A stretch of 64,000 bases of DNA, taken from positions 30,178 through 94,177 of the forward strand of contig CALCJF010000060.1 in the NCBI GenBank assembly GCA_937967375.1. Direction: 5' to 3'. Under the pieces are notes generated by a model, which worked only from the letters and a program-made list of their open reading frames with translations, had not been told where the DNA came from and made no database searches. Shown piece after piece: positions 17,763 to 25,351 of the stretch (the stretch's first letter is position 1; each line of letters begins with the position of its first letter). Origin of the DNA: an uncultured Leucobacter sp. Lineage in GTDB: Bacteria > Actinomycetota > Actinomycetes > Actinomycetales > Microbacteriaceae. The translations under genes and the position numbers were made by a program.

Positions 17763-18794
17763 CTAGCCCAGCGGAATCTCTGCGTACTTGATGAGCTCTT
17801 CGGGAGCTTTCCAGTCGGCGACGTTATCTTTCGTCACCATGCAGTCGTCGGCGGGCGGCGCGTCGATCTGCTGGCTGCCGGTGAAGGTCTTCGTGCCGTT
17901 GATCTGATCGGCGATGGCTTGGCCGAGCAGGGCGCCGAGCTTCGCAGGTTGAATGTCACAGGTGCCGAGCAGGTCGCCGGCCTTGACCGCCGCGATTGCG
18001 TCGGTTGTGCCATTGCGGCTCGTGAAGAGCACGTTCACGCCGGCCTGCTTCGCGGCCGCGATCGCACCCATTGAGGAGTCGTCGTTGTATACCCAGACGC
18101 CCTTGATGTCGGGGTTCTGCTGCAGAATGCCCTGCATGACCTCCTTGCCGCCTGCCGCGCCGTCGGTCAGGTTTCGCTGCTGTTCGACGTCGCCGACGAT
18201 CTCGAGACCGGCCTCTTCGAGCGCGCGAGTCGCACCCTTCTCCTCGGCGAGCACGTTCTGCGTTGCGGGGCCGCCGAGAATCGCGACCTTGTCGCCCTTC
18301 TGCAGGTGCTCTGCCAGGTACTTGGCCGAGACGTAGCCCTGATCCTCGTCATAGAGGGCGATGTAGCCGTTGACATCAAAGTCAGGCTTGCCGAATGCCG
18401 CGAAGACAGGAATGTCTTTGCCCATGGCTTCTTCGACCTGTGGGCGCGCAGCAGAGGCATCGAGCATGAAGTACGCGATGGCCGCGGGGTTCGTCGCGAT
18501 CGCTCGCGTGAGACCCTGCGCCTGGGCGCCGAGATCGATGTTGCCGGTGGTCGTATCAATTGCGAGCGAGCGAACCATCTTCAGGTCGTTCTTTGCGAGC
18601 GTTTCGTTCATGCCCTGCGCGATAGCGACAGCGATCGGGTTCGAATCCATCACGTCGGCGTACCAGACGGTCTTGGTGGCTGCGTCGCCACCGCCACCAC
18701 CACCGGCCGGGGCCTCCTCGGCGGTGCAAGCGCTGAGCGAGAGCGCAGCGATCGCGCTCAGCGCCAGCGCTGGGAGCAATGTAGATTTCTTCAT
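17763..18794 (-). CDS. Substrate-binding lipoprotein of the ribose-type ABC importer (Peripla_BP_4)
   Basis: A 343-residue exported lipoprotein. The signal peptide ends in the lipobox LSAC with acylated Cys23, followed by a short Gly/Ala linker. The mature part has the periplasmic-binding-protein order: GLTRAIATNPAAIAYFMLD, IPVFAAFGKPD, VAILGGPATQNVLAEEKG, IKGVWVYNDDSSMGAIAA and a late LLGTCDIQPAKLG. Such proteins bind sugars, but autoinducers, nucleosides and purine-like rings are also known ligands. The operon context suggests a hydantoin-like or related heterocyclic ligand; that is inference. Confidence 0.92.
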   Translation of the reverse strand: MKKSTLLPALALSAIAALSLSACTAEEAPAGGGGGGDAATKTVWYADVMDSNPIAVAIAQGMNETLAKNDLKMVRSLAIDTTTGNIDLGAQAQGLTRAIATNPAAIAYFMLDASAARPQVEEAMGKDIPVFAAFGKPDFDVNGYIALYDEDQGYVSAKYLAEHLQKGDKVAILGGPATQNVLAEEKGATRALEEAGLEIVGDVEQQRNLTDGAAGGKEVMQGILQQNPDIKGVWVYNDDSSMGAIAAAKQAGVNVLFTSRNGTTDAIAAVKAGDLLGTCDIQPAKLGALLGQAIADQINGTKTFTGSQQIDAPPADDCMVTKDNVADWKAPEELIKYAEIPLG

Positions 18795-18809
18795 CGGAGT
18801 TCCTTAGTT

Positions 18810-20132
18810 TCAGTGAGTGAGCGGGTAGGAAACTGGGGGGTCGATCACGGAGCGGTCTGCCCGTGATACGAACATGGGGCGGCCAGTCGCGCGGATGCGC
18901 ACCTGCCGCTTGCTCGAGTGGCTGATGCCGATCGAGTCGATGTCGCTGACCGCGACGGTCGCGGGGTCCGCGCCGGCGATGATCGCCATTTCGATCACCT
19001 GCTGCTCGGCCTGAAGCAATCGGAAGCGCTCGCTATCGTCGCGTTCCGAGACAACCCAGGCGGTTGCGCCGACGGGTGCGAGCGCGAGGCCGAAGGCCGC
19101 GGCGACCTCTGCGTTTGGCAGCGAGTTGGCACCAGGCGATCCGGTGGCGATGCTGACGCGAGTGCCGGTGCTCGACGCAAGCGGGTGCGAGGGGGCGGAA
19201 GCACCCGTGCCGACCGGCAGTTCGACGTTCATGCGCGTGCCAGCCACCCAGGTCGGGGCCGATGTCATCACCACGAAGCCGTCGCGCAGCACCCCGGCTC
19301 TGGCGAGCCCGTCGCTCGTGACGACCGCATCCCTGACACCCGCCAGCAGGCCTGCGCCGTAGATCCCGGCCGCCGCCGCCCCCTCGAGCAGGCGAATCGG
19401 TGCAGCGACGGCAGAATCGAGCACGGCAAGCGTGCCGTCGTTCTGTCCGAGAAACACCTCGGACTCGACTCCGTAGCGGGCGAGCACCGAGTCGATTTCG
19501 CGTAGGATCTCCGTCGCGAGCGGGGTGAGTGCCGCGCTGAGGATTGCCGCGTTCTCGCGGTCGAGCAGCCCGAACCCGGCAACCGAGTGGCTCATGGTGA
19601 TGGGCATGCGATCACCGAGCACACGCACGGCAGTTGCTGCCGCCCGTCGCTCGTACTCGGTCGCAAGCGGGGCGAAGACACTCGAGATCGCGACCGCGTC
19701 GACCTGGCCGGCGCAGCGTTCGAAAAAGCGCTCTGCCGCAGCCTCGTCGAAAGGGACAAGCTCCGTTCCAGACTCGTTCACCACGCCGTCAACGATCTGG
19801 GTGAGGGGCGAGATTCGGTCGATCAACTGCTGCGGCCAGCTCGCGAGCACCGGAACCCCGGTCGATACCGGCCCGCCGATGCGCAGTGCGGCGACTCGGG
19901 CGAGCCTCGGGGCGCTATCGAGCGCGTCACGCAGGCTGTCGGTGGCGATCATGATCGCCCTGAGGTCGCGTGGTGCGTCGCGCAGTGCCAGATCGAGATC
20001 TTCGGCGAAGCTGAGCGTGCGCTGCAGCACGCTCGATTCGAGCAGCGCGCCCGATGCATCGACTAGCGCGACTTGCAAACTGTCGCCCTGGCAGACGATG
20101 CCGAGATGCAGATCACCTAAGCGCTCGCTCAT
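18810..20132 (-). CDS. Degenerate hydantoinase/oxoprolinase (HyuA-like) paralogue, probable pseudoenzyme
   Basis: A 440-residue relative of the 518-residue HyuA-like protein at 13.7-15.2 kb. They align at FLGQNDGTLAVLD with LLSQNDGTVMTLD, at GLLDRENAAILSAAL with GILERENATILNAAL and at IIAGADPATV with VEAGADPSRV. The nucleotide-binding motifs are gone: DVGGTNTD has become LGIVCQGDSLQ, GGTTSD has become DGLARA, and SGPTNSMRG has become EGAAAAGIYG. About 80 residues of the third lobe are missing. The frame is open and normal for the genome's codon use, so it is a conserved but altered protein, not a decaying gene. It overlaps its DUF917 partner by four bases. Confidence 0.82.
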   Translation of the reverse strand: MSERLGDLHLGIVCQGDSLQVALVDASGALLESSVLQRTLSFAEDLDLALRDAPRDLRAIMIATDSLRDALDSAPRLARVAALRIGGPVSTGVPVLASWPQQLIDRISPLTQIVDGVVNESGTELVPFDEAAAERFFERCAGQVDAVAISSVFAPLATEYERRAAATAVRVLGDRMPITMSHSVAGFGLLDRENAAILSAALTPLATEILREIDSVLARYGVESEVFLGQNDGTLAVLDSAVAAPIRLLEGAAAAGIYGAGLLAGVRDAVVTSDGLARAGVLRDGFVVMTSAPTWVAGTRMNVELPVGTGASAPSHPLASSTGTRVSIATGSPGANSLPNAEVAAAFGLALAPVGATAWVVSERDDSERFRLLQAEQQVIEMAIIAGADPATVAVSDIDSIGISHSSKRQVRIRATGRPMFVSRADRSVIDPPVSYPLTH

Positions 20133-21205
20133 GCCTGAACCTCCCCGCGTTCGAACGGTACGTAGCCAGTTGAGTAGCCGAACGCACCCGGCCCGGTGAG
20201 CTGTACGCCGCGGTCGCTGCGCCAGCGCGAGTGCGCTGGCAAGGCAATCACGGTGACCCGCTGCCCGAGCCCGACTTGCTCGACGGTGAGCGGGATCCAG
20301 GTGTCGCTGTCGACAACGACGATGAGGTCGGGAACGGTTGCGAGCAGTTCGCCGTCTCGAGTGACGAGGTGAAACTCATCTTTCATGTCGATGCGAGTGA
20401 GCCGCTCTGGGTAGTCGTCGTCTTCGAGGGTGATCGAGACCTGGGAGGCGCTGAGCTCGGACTGCGAGAGTCGCTCGGCGACGGTGCCAGTGGCAACCCG
20501 GATCCCATCAATGGCACCGAGCATTGTGTCGACCTCGTCGGCAGTGTGGCCGTGCAGGCTCTGGAATACCCGGCCGACTTTGAGGCAGCGGGTGAGTGTG
20601 CCGTCGAGCGAGCGCCCCCGCAGGTCGTGTCCGCTCAGCGGGTACATTGTGTAGGCGGTGAGCGATCCCATCACGGTGACAAGTGGGCGCAGCAGTGTCT
20701 CGACCGAGAAATCCTGCGAACCAGTGAGTTGCACGGTGCGCCCGAGTGGGTCAGCGAGTACCTGATGCTCGGGGTAGCTCCCATCAAGTCTGAAAGAGGT
20801 CATTTCGAGCGACGGGACACCCCGGCCGGTGAAATCGGCGTCGACGATGGGGAGCCCGAACTGCCCTGCCGCAATGAGTGGGATCAAGGCGTTCAGCCCC
20901 GCCATCTCGATGGTGACCACTGCCGCGGGCGCGCCCTGGCCCTCAGCCGAGTGCGCGAGGACGGTCTCGAGCATGAGCTCGCCGATGAGCATTTCGTTGC
21001 CGACGTACGGTGCGCCGACGAGTGCGAGCGGCAGCACCGGCGCGTTGGCTTCGATCGCATCGACCGGAAGGATCTCGATAGGTCCGTTCGCCCTGATCGT
21101 CTCGGTGAGCATTCCCTCGGTGAGGTACGAGTCTCCGCCGCCTCCGGCACCCAGCACAGCGGCACCGACGGCCATCGGCGCGATGTCTTCGTGGGTGAAC
21201 TGCAC
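20129..21205 (-). CDS. DUF917 family protein, copy 1 (first gene of the operon)
   Basis: A 358-residue DUF917 protein that starts with GTG at 21205, eight bases after AAGGA. It has the family glycine loop VLGAGGGGDSYL, IEMAGLNALIP in place of PAEAGGLNA, DADFTGRGVPSLEM and the C-terminal PDLIVVVDSDTWIPL. It is colinear with copy 2 (12.6-13.7 kb) but clearly divergent; the mid-region glutamine/asparagine segment QNG of copy 2 is replaced. It pairs with the degenerate HyuA-like protein, so the operon holds two HyuA/DUF917 pairs. Confidence 0.83.
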   Translation of the reverse strand: MQFTHEDIAPMAVGAAVLGAGGGGDSYLTEGMLTETIRANGPIEILPVDAIEANAPVLPLALVGAPYVGNEMLIGELMLETVLAHSAEGQGAPAAVVTIEMAGLNALIPLIAAGQFGLPIVDADFTGRGVPSLEMTSFRLDGSYPEHQVLADPLGRTVQLTGSQDFSVETLLRPLVTVMGSLTAYTMYPLSGHDLRGRSLDGTLTRCLKVGRVFQSLHGHTADEVDTMLGAIDGIRVATGTVAERLSQSELSASQVSITLEDDDYPERLTRIDMKDEFHLVTRDGELLATVPDLIVVVDSDTWIPLTVEQVGLGQRVTVIALPAHSRWRSDRGVQLTGPGAFGYSTGYVPFERGEVQA

Positions 21206-21323
21206 TGGGCTGGTCCTTCTTTGATGGAGGGTCCGTGAAAGCGGCCAGAGGTGGCGACGCCGACACGAGTGAGTGAACACCAGCCAAGGCCATCCGGGGG
21301 TTTTCATCAGTGTGCAAGGTGCC

Positions 21324-21341
21324 TATAGTTGATGACATCAA
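21324..21341 (+). promoter_or_regulatory. PucR promoter and dyad operator candidate
   Basis: TATAGT (21324-21329) is a good -10 hexamer for the PucR gene. Directly on it lies the dyad TTGAT-GAC-ATCAA (21329-21341), flanked by CTAT and ATAG. The site is where a repressor of its own gene, or of the divergent operon 120 bases away, would bind. Confidence 0.5.
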
Positions 21342-21370
21342 ATAGTTACTATGCATACTGGCGGGTTCGA

Positions 21371-22942
21371 ATGCTCAACATCATTGCGATTGCGAGAGCG
21401 CTCTCGGGCGATTCAGAGGAGCCGGTGCTCGTCGGCGGCACCGCTACCCAGGAGCGCGTGGTCTCGAGCGTCGGGATCATCTCATCTGCCGCGTCGGCCG
21501 GGCAGCAGATGCCGAACTCACTCGCCATCGTGCTGCCCGAAGTCGCCGTGATTGGAGACGTCAACCTCGACGTAGTGCTCCGGCGCGCGGCCACTTCTCG
21601 CGTGAGCGGACTCGTTGTCGAGGGCGGTGCCGGGCGCATCCCACTCTCGACCTCCAGGCTCTCCGAGCGGCTGAGAATCTCGCTCTGGAGCTATCCGGGG
21701 CTCGACGCTGAAACGCTTCGCTCGCGGGTCGATGACCTCGTGCGCAACCCAGATCTCGTCGGAGCGGGCACGATTCGCGCGATAGCCGCGGCGATGCGCC
21801 GACCGGCGACGGGCTTTGCTGAGCTGATCTCGCGCATGACCCAGCATCTCGACACTGAGGTTGCGCTCTTCGGCCCAGACGGGGCGGTGATCGCTGGGGA
21901 GCAGCTCGTTCCGGTTGTCGAGCTTGCCGAACAGATGCAGCGGCGCAACTCGACCATGGTCGACTTCTCGTGCGATGCCCCGGCGGGCCAGCAGCTGCTC
22001 GCGGTGCAGGCCTTTCCGCTGGTGGCCGACGATCCCCGATTCTGGCTCGGCGCGGTCGCCGCGCGATCAAGCGAGCTCGGTACGAGCCACGTCGCAGTCG
22101 CGCTTCGGATCGGGGCCCTCGCATTCTCGGCCTACCTCAACCAAGCGGCTCTGTCTTATGAGCGCAGCCAGCCGAGCGCCAGGGCGCTGCTCGCTGACAT
22201 TCGAGCGCAGGGGGCACACCCTGGCGCACTGATTGTCGAGCAGGCCGCCGCTGTCGGTTGGCAGCTCTTTGGCTGGCACGCCGCCGTGCAGATCAGGGCC
22301 GACAACTCGCTTGCAGACCTTCCCGAGTCGACGATCGCATACTTTCTCGCTGAAGCGCTGCGTCGCCAGGGCGTTCGCATGCGCCCAGTGATCGTTGGGC
22401 GCCTTGCCGAACTCTGGGAGACTTGGAGTGCGCCCCCTCAAGAAGCCGAGCTTGCCGAGCTCGCCGCGAGGATCGAGCACGCGTTGCGCGAGGTCGAACT
22501 GAGTCTCGTCGGGGTGAGGTTCAAGGCCGGGATTGGCACACCGCGGGAAGCGCCCGCCGGCATCGGATCTTCTGGGGCAGAAGCGAGGAGCGCGCTCGCT
22601 GCTGCCGAGAGCGAGCAGGGGAGCGCGCTCGTGCGCCGTGCCGACCAGATGCTTGCGCACCGCCTGATCGAGCACTGGATTCCCGAGAGTGCGACGAGGG
22701 AAGCGGTGCTCGAGAGCATCGAACCGGTTCGAGCCGCCGAGGGTGGCGAGCTGCTCATCCTCACGCTGCGCACCTATCTCGACCTCGAGTCGAATGCGGC
22801 TGCGACGGCAAAGGCGCTGCGGCTGCACCGAAACACGGTGCTGCAGCGCCTGCAGCGCATACGCGAATTGATGCCAGTTACCCTCGACGATCCGAGTTCG
22901 CGCCTCACTGTCAGACTCGCGCTTCGACTCATGAACGCCTGA
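21371..22942 (+). CDS. PucR-family transcriptional regulator, divergent to the hydantoin-type operon
   Basis: A 523-residue regulator: an N-terminal PucR sensory domain (MLNIIAIARALSG to about residue 110), a middle region with a GGDEF-like fold, and a C-terminal PucR-type helix-turn-helix (LRTYLDLESNAAATAKALRLHRNTVLQRLQRIRELM, split here at the LRLHRNT helix). ATG 21371 is preferred because the predicted promoter starts transcription near 21336, after the TTG/ATG codons at 21329-21332. PucR proteins often govern purine or nitrogen-ring catabolism. The divergent position points to control of the DUF917/HyuA operon. Confidence 0.85.
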   Translation: MLNIIAIARALSGDSEEPVLVGGTATQERVVSSVGIISSAASAGQQMPNSLAIVLPEVAVIGDVNLDVVLRRAATSRVSGLVVEGGAGRIPLSTSRLSERLRISLWSYPGLDAETLRSRVDDLVRNPDLVGAGTIRAIAAAMRRPATGFAELISRMTQHLDTEVALFGPDGAVIAGEQLVPVVELAEQMQRRNSTMVDFSCDAPAGQQLLAVQAFPLVADDPRFWLGAVAARSSELGTSHVAVALRIGALAFSAYLNQAALSYERSQPSARALLADIRAQGAHPGALIVEQAAAVGWQLFGWHAAVQIRADNSLADLPESTIAYFLAEALRRQGVRMRPVIVGRLAELWETWSAPPQEAELAELAARIEHALREVELSLVGVRFKAGIGTPREAPAGIGSSGAEARSALAAAESEQGSALVRRADQMLAHRLIEHWIPESATREAVLESIEPVRAAEGGELLILTLRTYLDLESNAAATAKALRLHRNTVLQRLQRIRELMPVTLDDPSSRLTVRLALRLMNA

Positions 22943-22962
22943 GCGCTGCTCGGGCGCGAGAT

Positions 22963-24225
22963 TCAGCGCGCGAAGGCTTCGGCGATCGGCCGAAACTTTG
23001 AGACGGTCTCTCGAAGCTCGTGCGCGGGGTCGCTGCCTGCAACTATGCCGCCACCGGCATATGCGGTGACGGAGCGTTCGCCTTGGTTCGGATCGCCGAG
23101 CTGCGCGCAGCGAAGTGCGATCACCCACTCGCCGTCTCCCCGCGCATCGATCCACCCGATCGCTCCGGCATAGCGTTCACGATCGAACGGCTCGAGTCTC
23201 GAAATCGCCTCGATAGCCTCGTGCGTCGGCGTGCCGGCGACAGCTGCGGTCGGGTGCAGTGCTGCGGTCAACTCAAGCGAGGATCCGCCATCGCTGGGAA
23301 CCGCTTCGAGGTCGGTGGCGAGGTGCCAGACATTCGGCAGCTGCAGGGCAAAGGGCTGCTCGCTCGTAAGAAGCTGCTGCACATGCGGTGCGAGAGCAGT
23401 GATGACACTCTGCACGGCGAAGGCGTGCTCGTGCTGCTCCTTCGCGTTGCCAAGCAACTCGTCGCGCTCCCGAATGTCGGCTTCGGGGGTTTGCCTGCGA
23501 CCCCGGGTGCCGGCAAGTACTCGCGCAGTGATCTTGCCGTCGGTCTGACGAACGAGCGTCTCGGGGCTCGCGCCAATCATGCCGTCTACGGCATACGTCC
23601 AGCAATCGGTGTATCGCTCAGCCAGTCTGGCCAGTGCAACGCGCACGTCGTCGGTCGCGTTGATCGCCCCGGTGACTCTGCGCGCCATGACGATCTTCTC
23701 GAGTTCACCTCGCTCGATCAGCTCAGTCGCACCGCGCACCCCAGCGAGATAGGCTTCATCGGCTGCGCTTGTCGCGAGTTTGGCGCCACTCCACGTTCCC
23801 CGTTCTTGCCGTGCCGGCAACCTGGGGTCTACAGCGAGTTTTTCGGTCGAGATTTCGGTGACCCATGCGTGCCCGTCATGAACCGAGACGACAGTGCGGG
23901 GCACGATGAGGACGCTCTTCGCAGAACTTCGGTCATCGAACGCGAAGGTGCCGAACGCTATGAGCCCGGATCCGGGAATGCCGACGGGGTCATCGACCGT
24001 TGCATTGGCGCTGAGCGCCCGCCAGGCCTCGCTTGCATCGGCGAAGCGATCCTCGCCCTGAAATTCGAGGCGCAGCACCTCGCCAATTCCGACGCAGCCG
24101 CGGTCATCTCGAATCCACGCGAGCGGCTGCTCAGGGCTCGTGTAACGCAGCAGATCCGACACTGCGGGCGCCGAATGCGGTCGCGTCACCGCGAAAAGGC
24201 GGGGCAGCGATCCGAGGTTCACCAT
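22963..24225 (-). CDS. menF: Isochorismate synthase (MenF)
   Basis: Converts chorismate to isochorismate, the substrate of MenD. The 420 residues belong to the chorismate-binding family. Signatures are GELEKIVMARRV near 170, GMIGASPETLVR near 210, ARVLAGTRGR near 230, HPTAAVAGTP near 325, and C-terminal YAGAIGWIDARGDGEW followed by YAGGGIVAGSDP. GGAG lies nine bases before ATG 24225. It is transcribed opposite to menG, and convergent with PucR. An anthranilate or salicylate synthase is less likely given the linkage to menG and menD. Confidence 0.92.
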   Translation of the reverse strand: MVNLGSLPRLFAVTRPHSAPAVSDLLRYTSPEQPLAWIRDDRGCVGIGEVLRLEFQGEDRFADASEAWRALSANATVDDPVGIPGSGLIAFGTFAFDDRSSAKSVLIVPRTVVSVHDGHAWVTEISTEKLAVDPRLPARQERGTWSGAKLATSAADEAYLAGVRGATELIERGELEKIVMARRVTGAINATDDVRVALARLAERYTDCWTYAVDGMIGASPETLVRQTDGKITARVLAGTRGRRQTPEADIRERDELLGNAKEQHEHAFAVQSVITALAPHVQQLLTSEQPFALQLPNVWHLATDLEAVPSDGGSSLELTAALHPTAAVAGTPTHEAIEAISRLEPFDRERYAGAIGWIDARGDGEWVIALRCAQLGDPNQGERSVTAYAGGGIVAGSDPAHELRETVSKFRPIAEAFAR

Positions 24226-24313
24226 GCCAATCTACTCCGAGTTGCCTGGTCGGGTGCTGTGCAGCGATTGCAGCAGAATGCGCGGCCGCAACGGTGCTCT
24301 CAGATTGAACGGA

Positions 24314-24328
24314 TAGCATGGTGTGGTG
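24314..24328 (+). promoter_or_regulatory. Predicted leaderless promoter of menG
   Basis: TAGCAT (24314-24319), six bases, then GTG 24326. Confidence 0.55.
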
Positions 24329-25351
24329 ACCCGCCCCGACACGGCCACCAAGCTGGCCACAGACGTCTCGACCATGTTCGATGAGGTATCGCCTCGCTAT
24401 GACCTGATCAACGACGTGCTTACAGTCGGCAATGACCGCCTGTGGCGCATTGCCACCACGAAAGCCATCGCTCCGCGCAAGGGAATGCGTGTGCTCGACC
24501 TCGCTGCCGGCACCGGCACCTCGAGCGCTGCGATCGCAAAGCATGGCGCGCACGTGGTTGCCGCTGACTTCTCGGAAGGCATGCTCGCCGAGGGGCGTAA
24601 GCGGCACGCAGGGAACGACCTCATTGAGTTCGTGTTCGCTGACGCAACTGCACTGCCCTTCGAAGACAACAGCTTCGACGCGGCCACCATCTCATACGGG
24701 TTGCGCAACGTGCACCAGCCGCGCAAGGCGCTCGCCGAGATGCTTCGTGTGGTCAAGCCCGGCGGTCGCATCGTGATCGCCGAGTTCTCGACACCGCCTT
24801 CGCAGGCGATCCGCGTACCCTACGGGCTCTACGGCCGCCACGTGCTGCCGCGGGTAGCTGGCCTCATGAACCGCGAGGCGGCAGAGGCCTATCGCTATCT
24901 GAACGAGTCGATCGAGCAGTGGCCCACGCAAGAAGAGCTGGCCGGCTGGATGCGCGAGGCGGGCTTCGAGCGCGTCGCCTACCGAAACCTGACCCTCGGC
25001 ATCGTCGCACTGCATCGCGGTTTCGTGCCGCGAGACAAGGCTGTCGCACCCGTTGAGCCCGAGCCCGAGCCCGAGGCGACCAAGTCCGCGGCTGCGAAGA
25101 AGCCGGCCCCTGCGAAGAAGCCGGCCGCCACAAAGTCGGCAGCCGAGAAGAAGCAGCCGGCAGCGAAGAAGTCGGCAGCAGCGAAGAAGTCGGCAGCAGC
25201 GAAGAAGCCTGCGGCCGCGAAAACGACCACCGCAAAGAAGCCGGCGGCGACCAAGCCCGCGACTGCGAAGCAGCCGGCGCCGAGCAAGGCGGCCTCCACG
25301 AAACCAGCGGGCACGAAGCCTGCCCCGTCGAAGAAGGCGGAGCCCAAATGA
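24326..25351 (+). CDS. menG: Demethylmenaquinone methyltransferase (MenG/UbiE) with a long Lys/Ala/Pro-rich tail
   Basis: Methylates demethylmenaquinone with S-adenosylmethionine, the last step to menaquinone. Residues 1-235 are a standard MenG: MFDEVSPRYDLINDVLT, the SAM motif VLDLAAGTGTSSAAIA, SYGLRNVHQPRKALAEMLRV and the late RNLTLGIVALHRG. The remaining ~105 residues form a low-complexity basic tail of AKKPA/AKKSA units, like a histone H1 tail; usual family members end near residue 235. GTG 24326 (or 24323) follows a -10 element. Its stop overlaps the polyprenyl synthase start. The tail might hold the enzyme on anionic membrane lipids; that is speculation. Confidence 0.93.
   Translation: MTRPDTATKLATDVSTMFDEVSPRYDLINDVLTVGNDRLWRIATTKAIAPRKGMRVLDLAAGTGTSSAAIAKHGAHVVAADFSEGMLAEGRKRHAGNDLIEFVFADATALPFEDNSFDAATISYGLRNVHQPRKALAEMLRVVKPGGRIVIAEFSTPPSQAIRVPYGLYGRHVLPRVAGLMNREAAEAYRYLNESIEQWPTQEELAGWMREAGFERVAYRNLTLGIVALHRGFVPRDKAVAPVEPEPEPEATKSAAAKKPAPAKKPAATKSAAEKKQPAAKKSAAAKKSAAAKKPAAAKTTTAKKPAATKPATAKQPAPSKAASTKPAGTKPAPSKKAEPK
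25078..25347 (+). repeat. Low-complexity Lys/Ala/Pro coding repeat at the 3' end of menG
   Basis: Repeated GCGAAGAAG units, including tandem copies of an 18-base unit around 25160-25210 (GCAGCAGCGAAGAAGTCG), encode AKK-type repeats. The reading frame is kept throughout, and the repeat number is likely to vary between strains. Confidence 0.85.

Noticed and set aside
18810..20132. Pseudogene call for the degenerate HyuA paralogue
   Set aside because: There is no stop or frameshift, the gene is coupled to its neighbour by overlap, and surrounding motifs remain.
25078..25347. Possible CRISPR or tandem repeat array
   Set aside because: Units are irregular and all encode one continuous Lys/Ala/Pro frame with no spacers; it is a protein tail.
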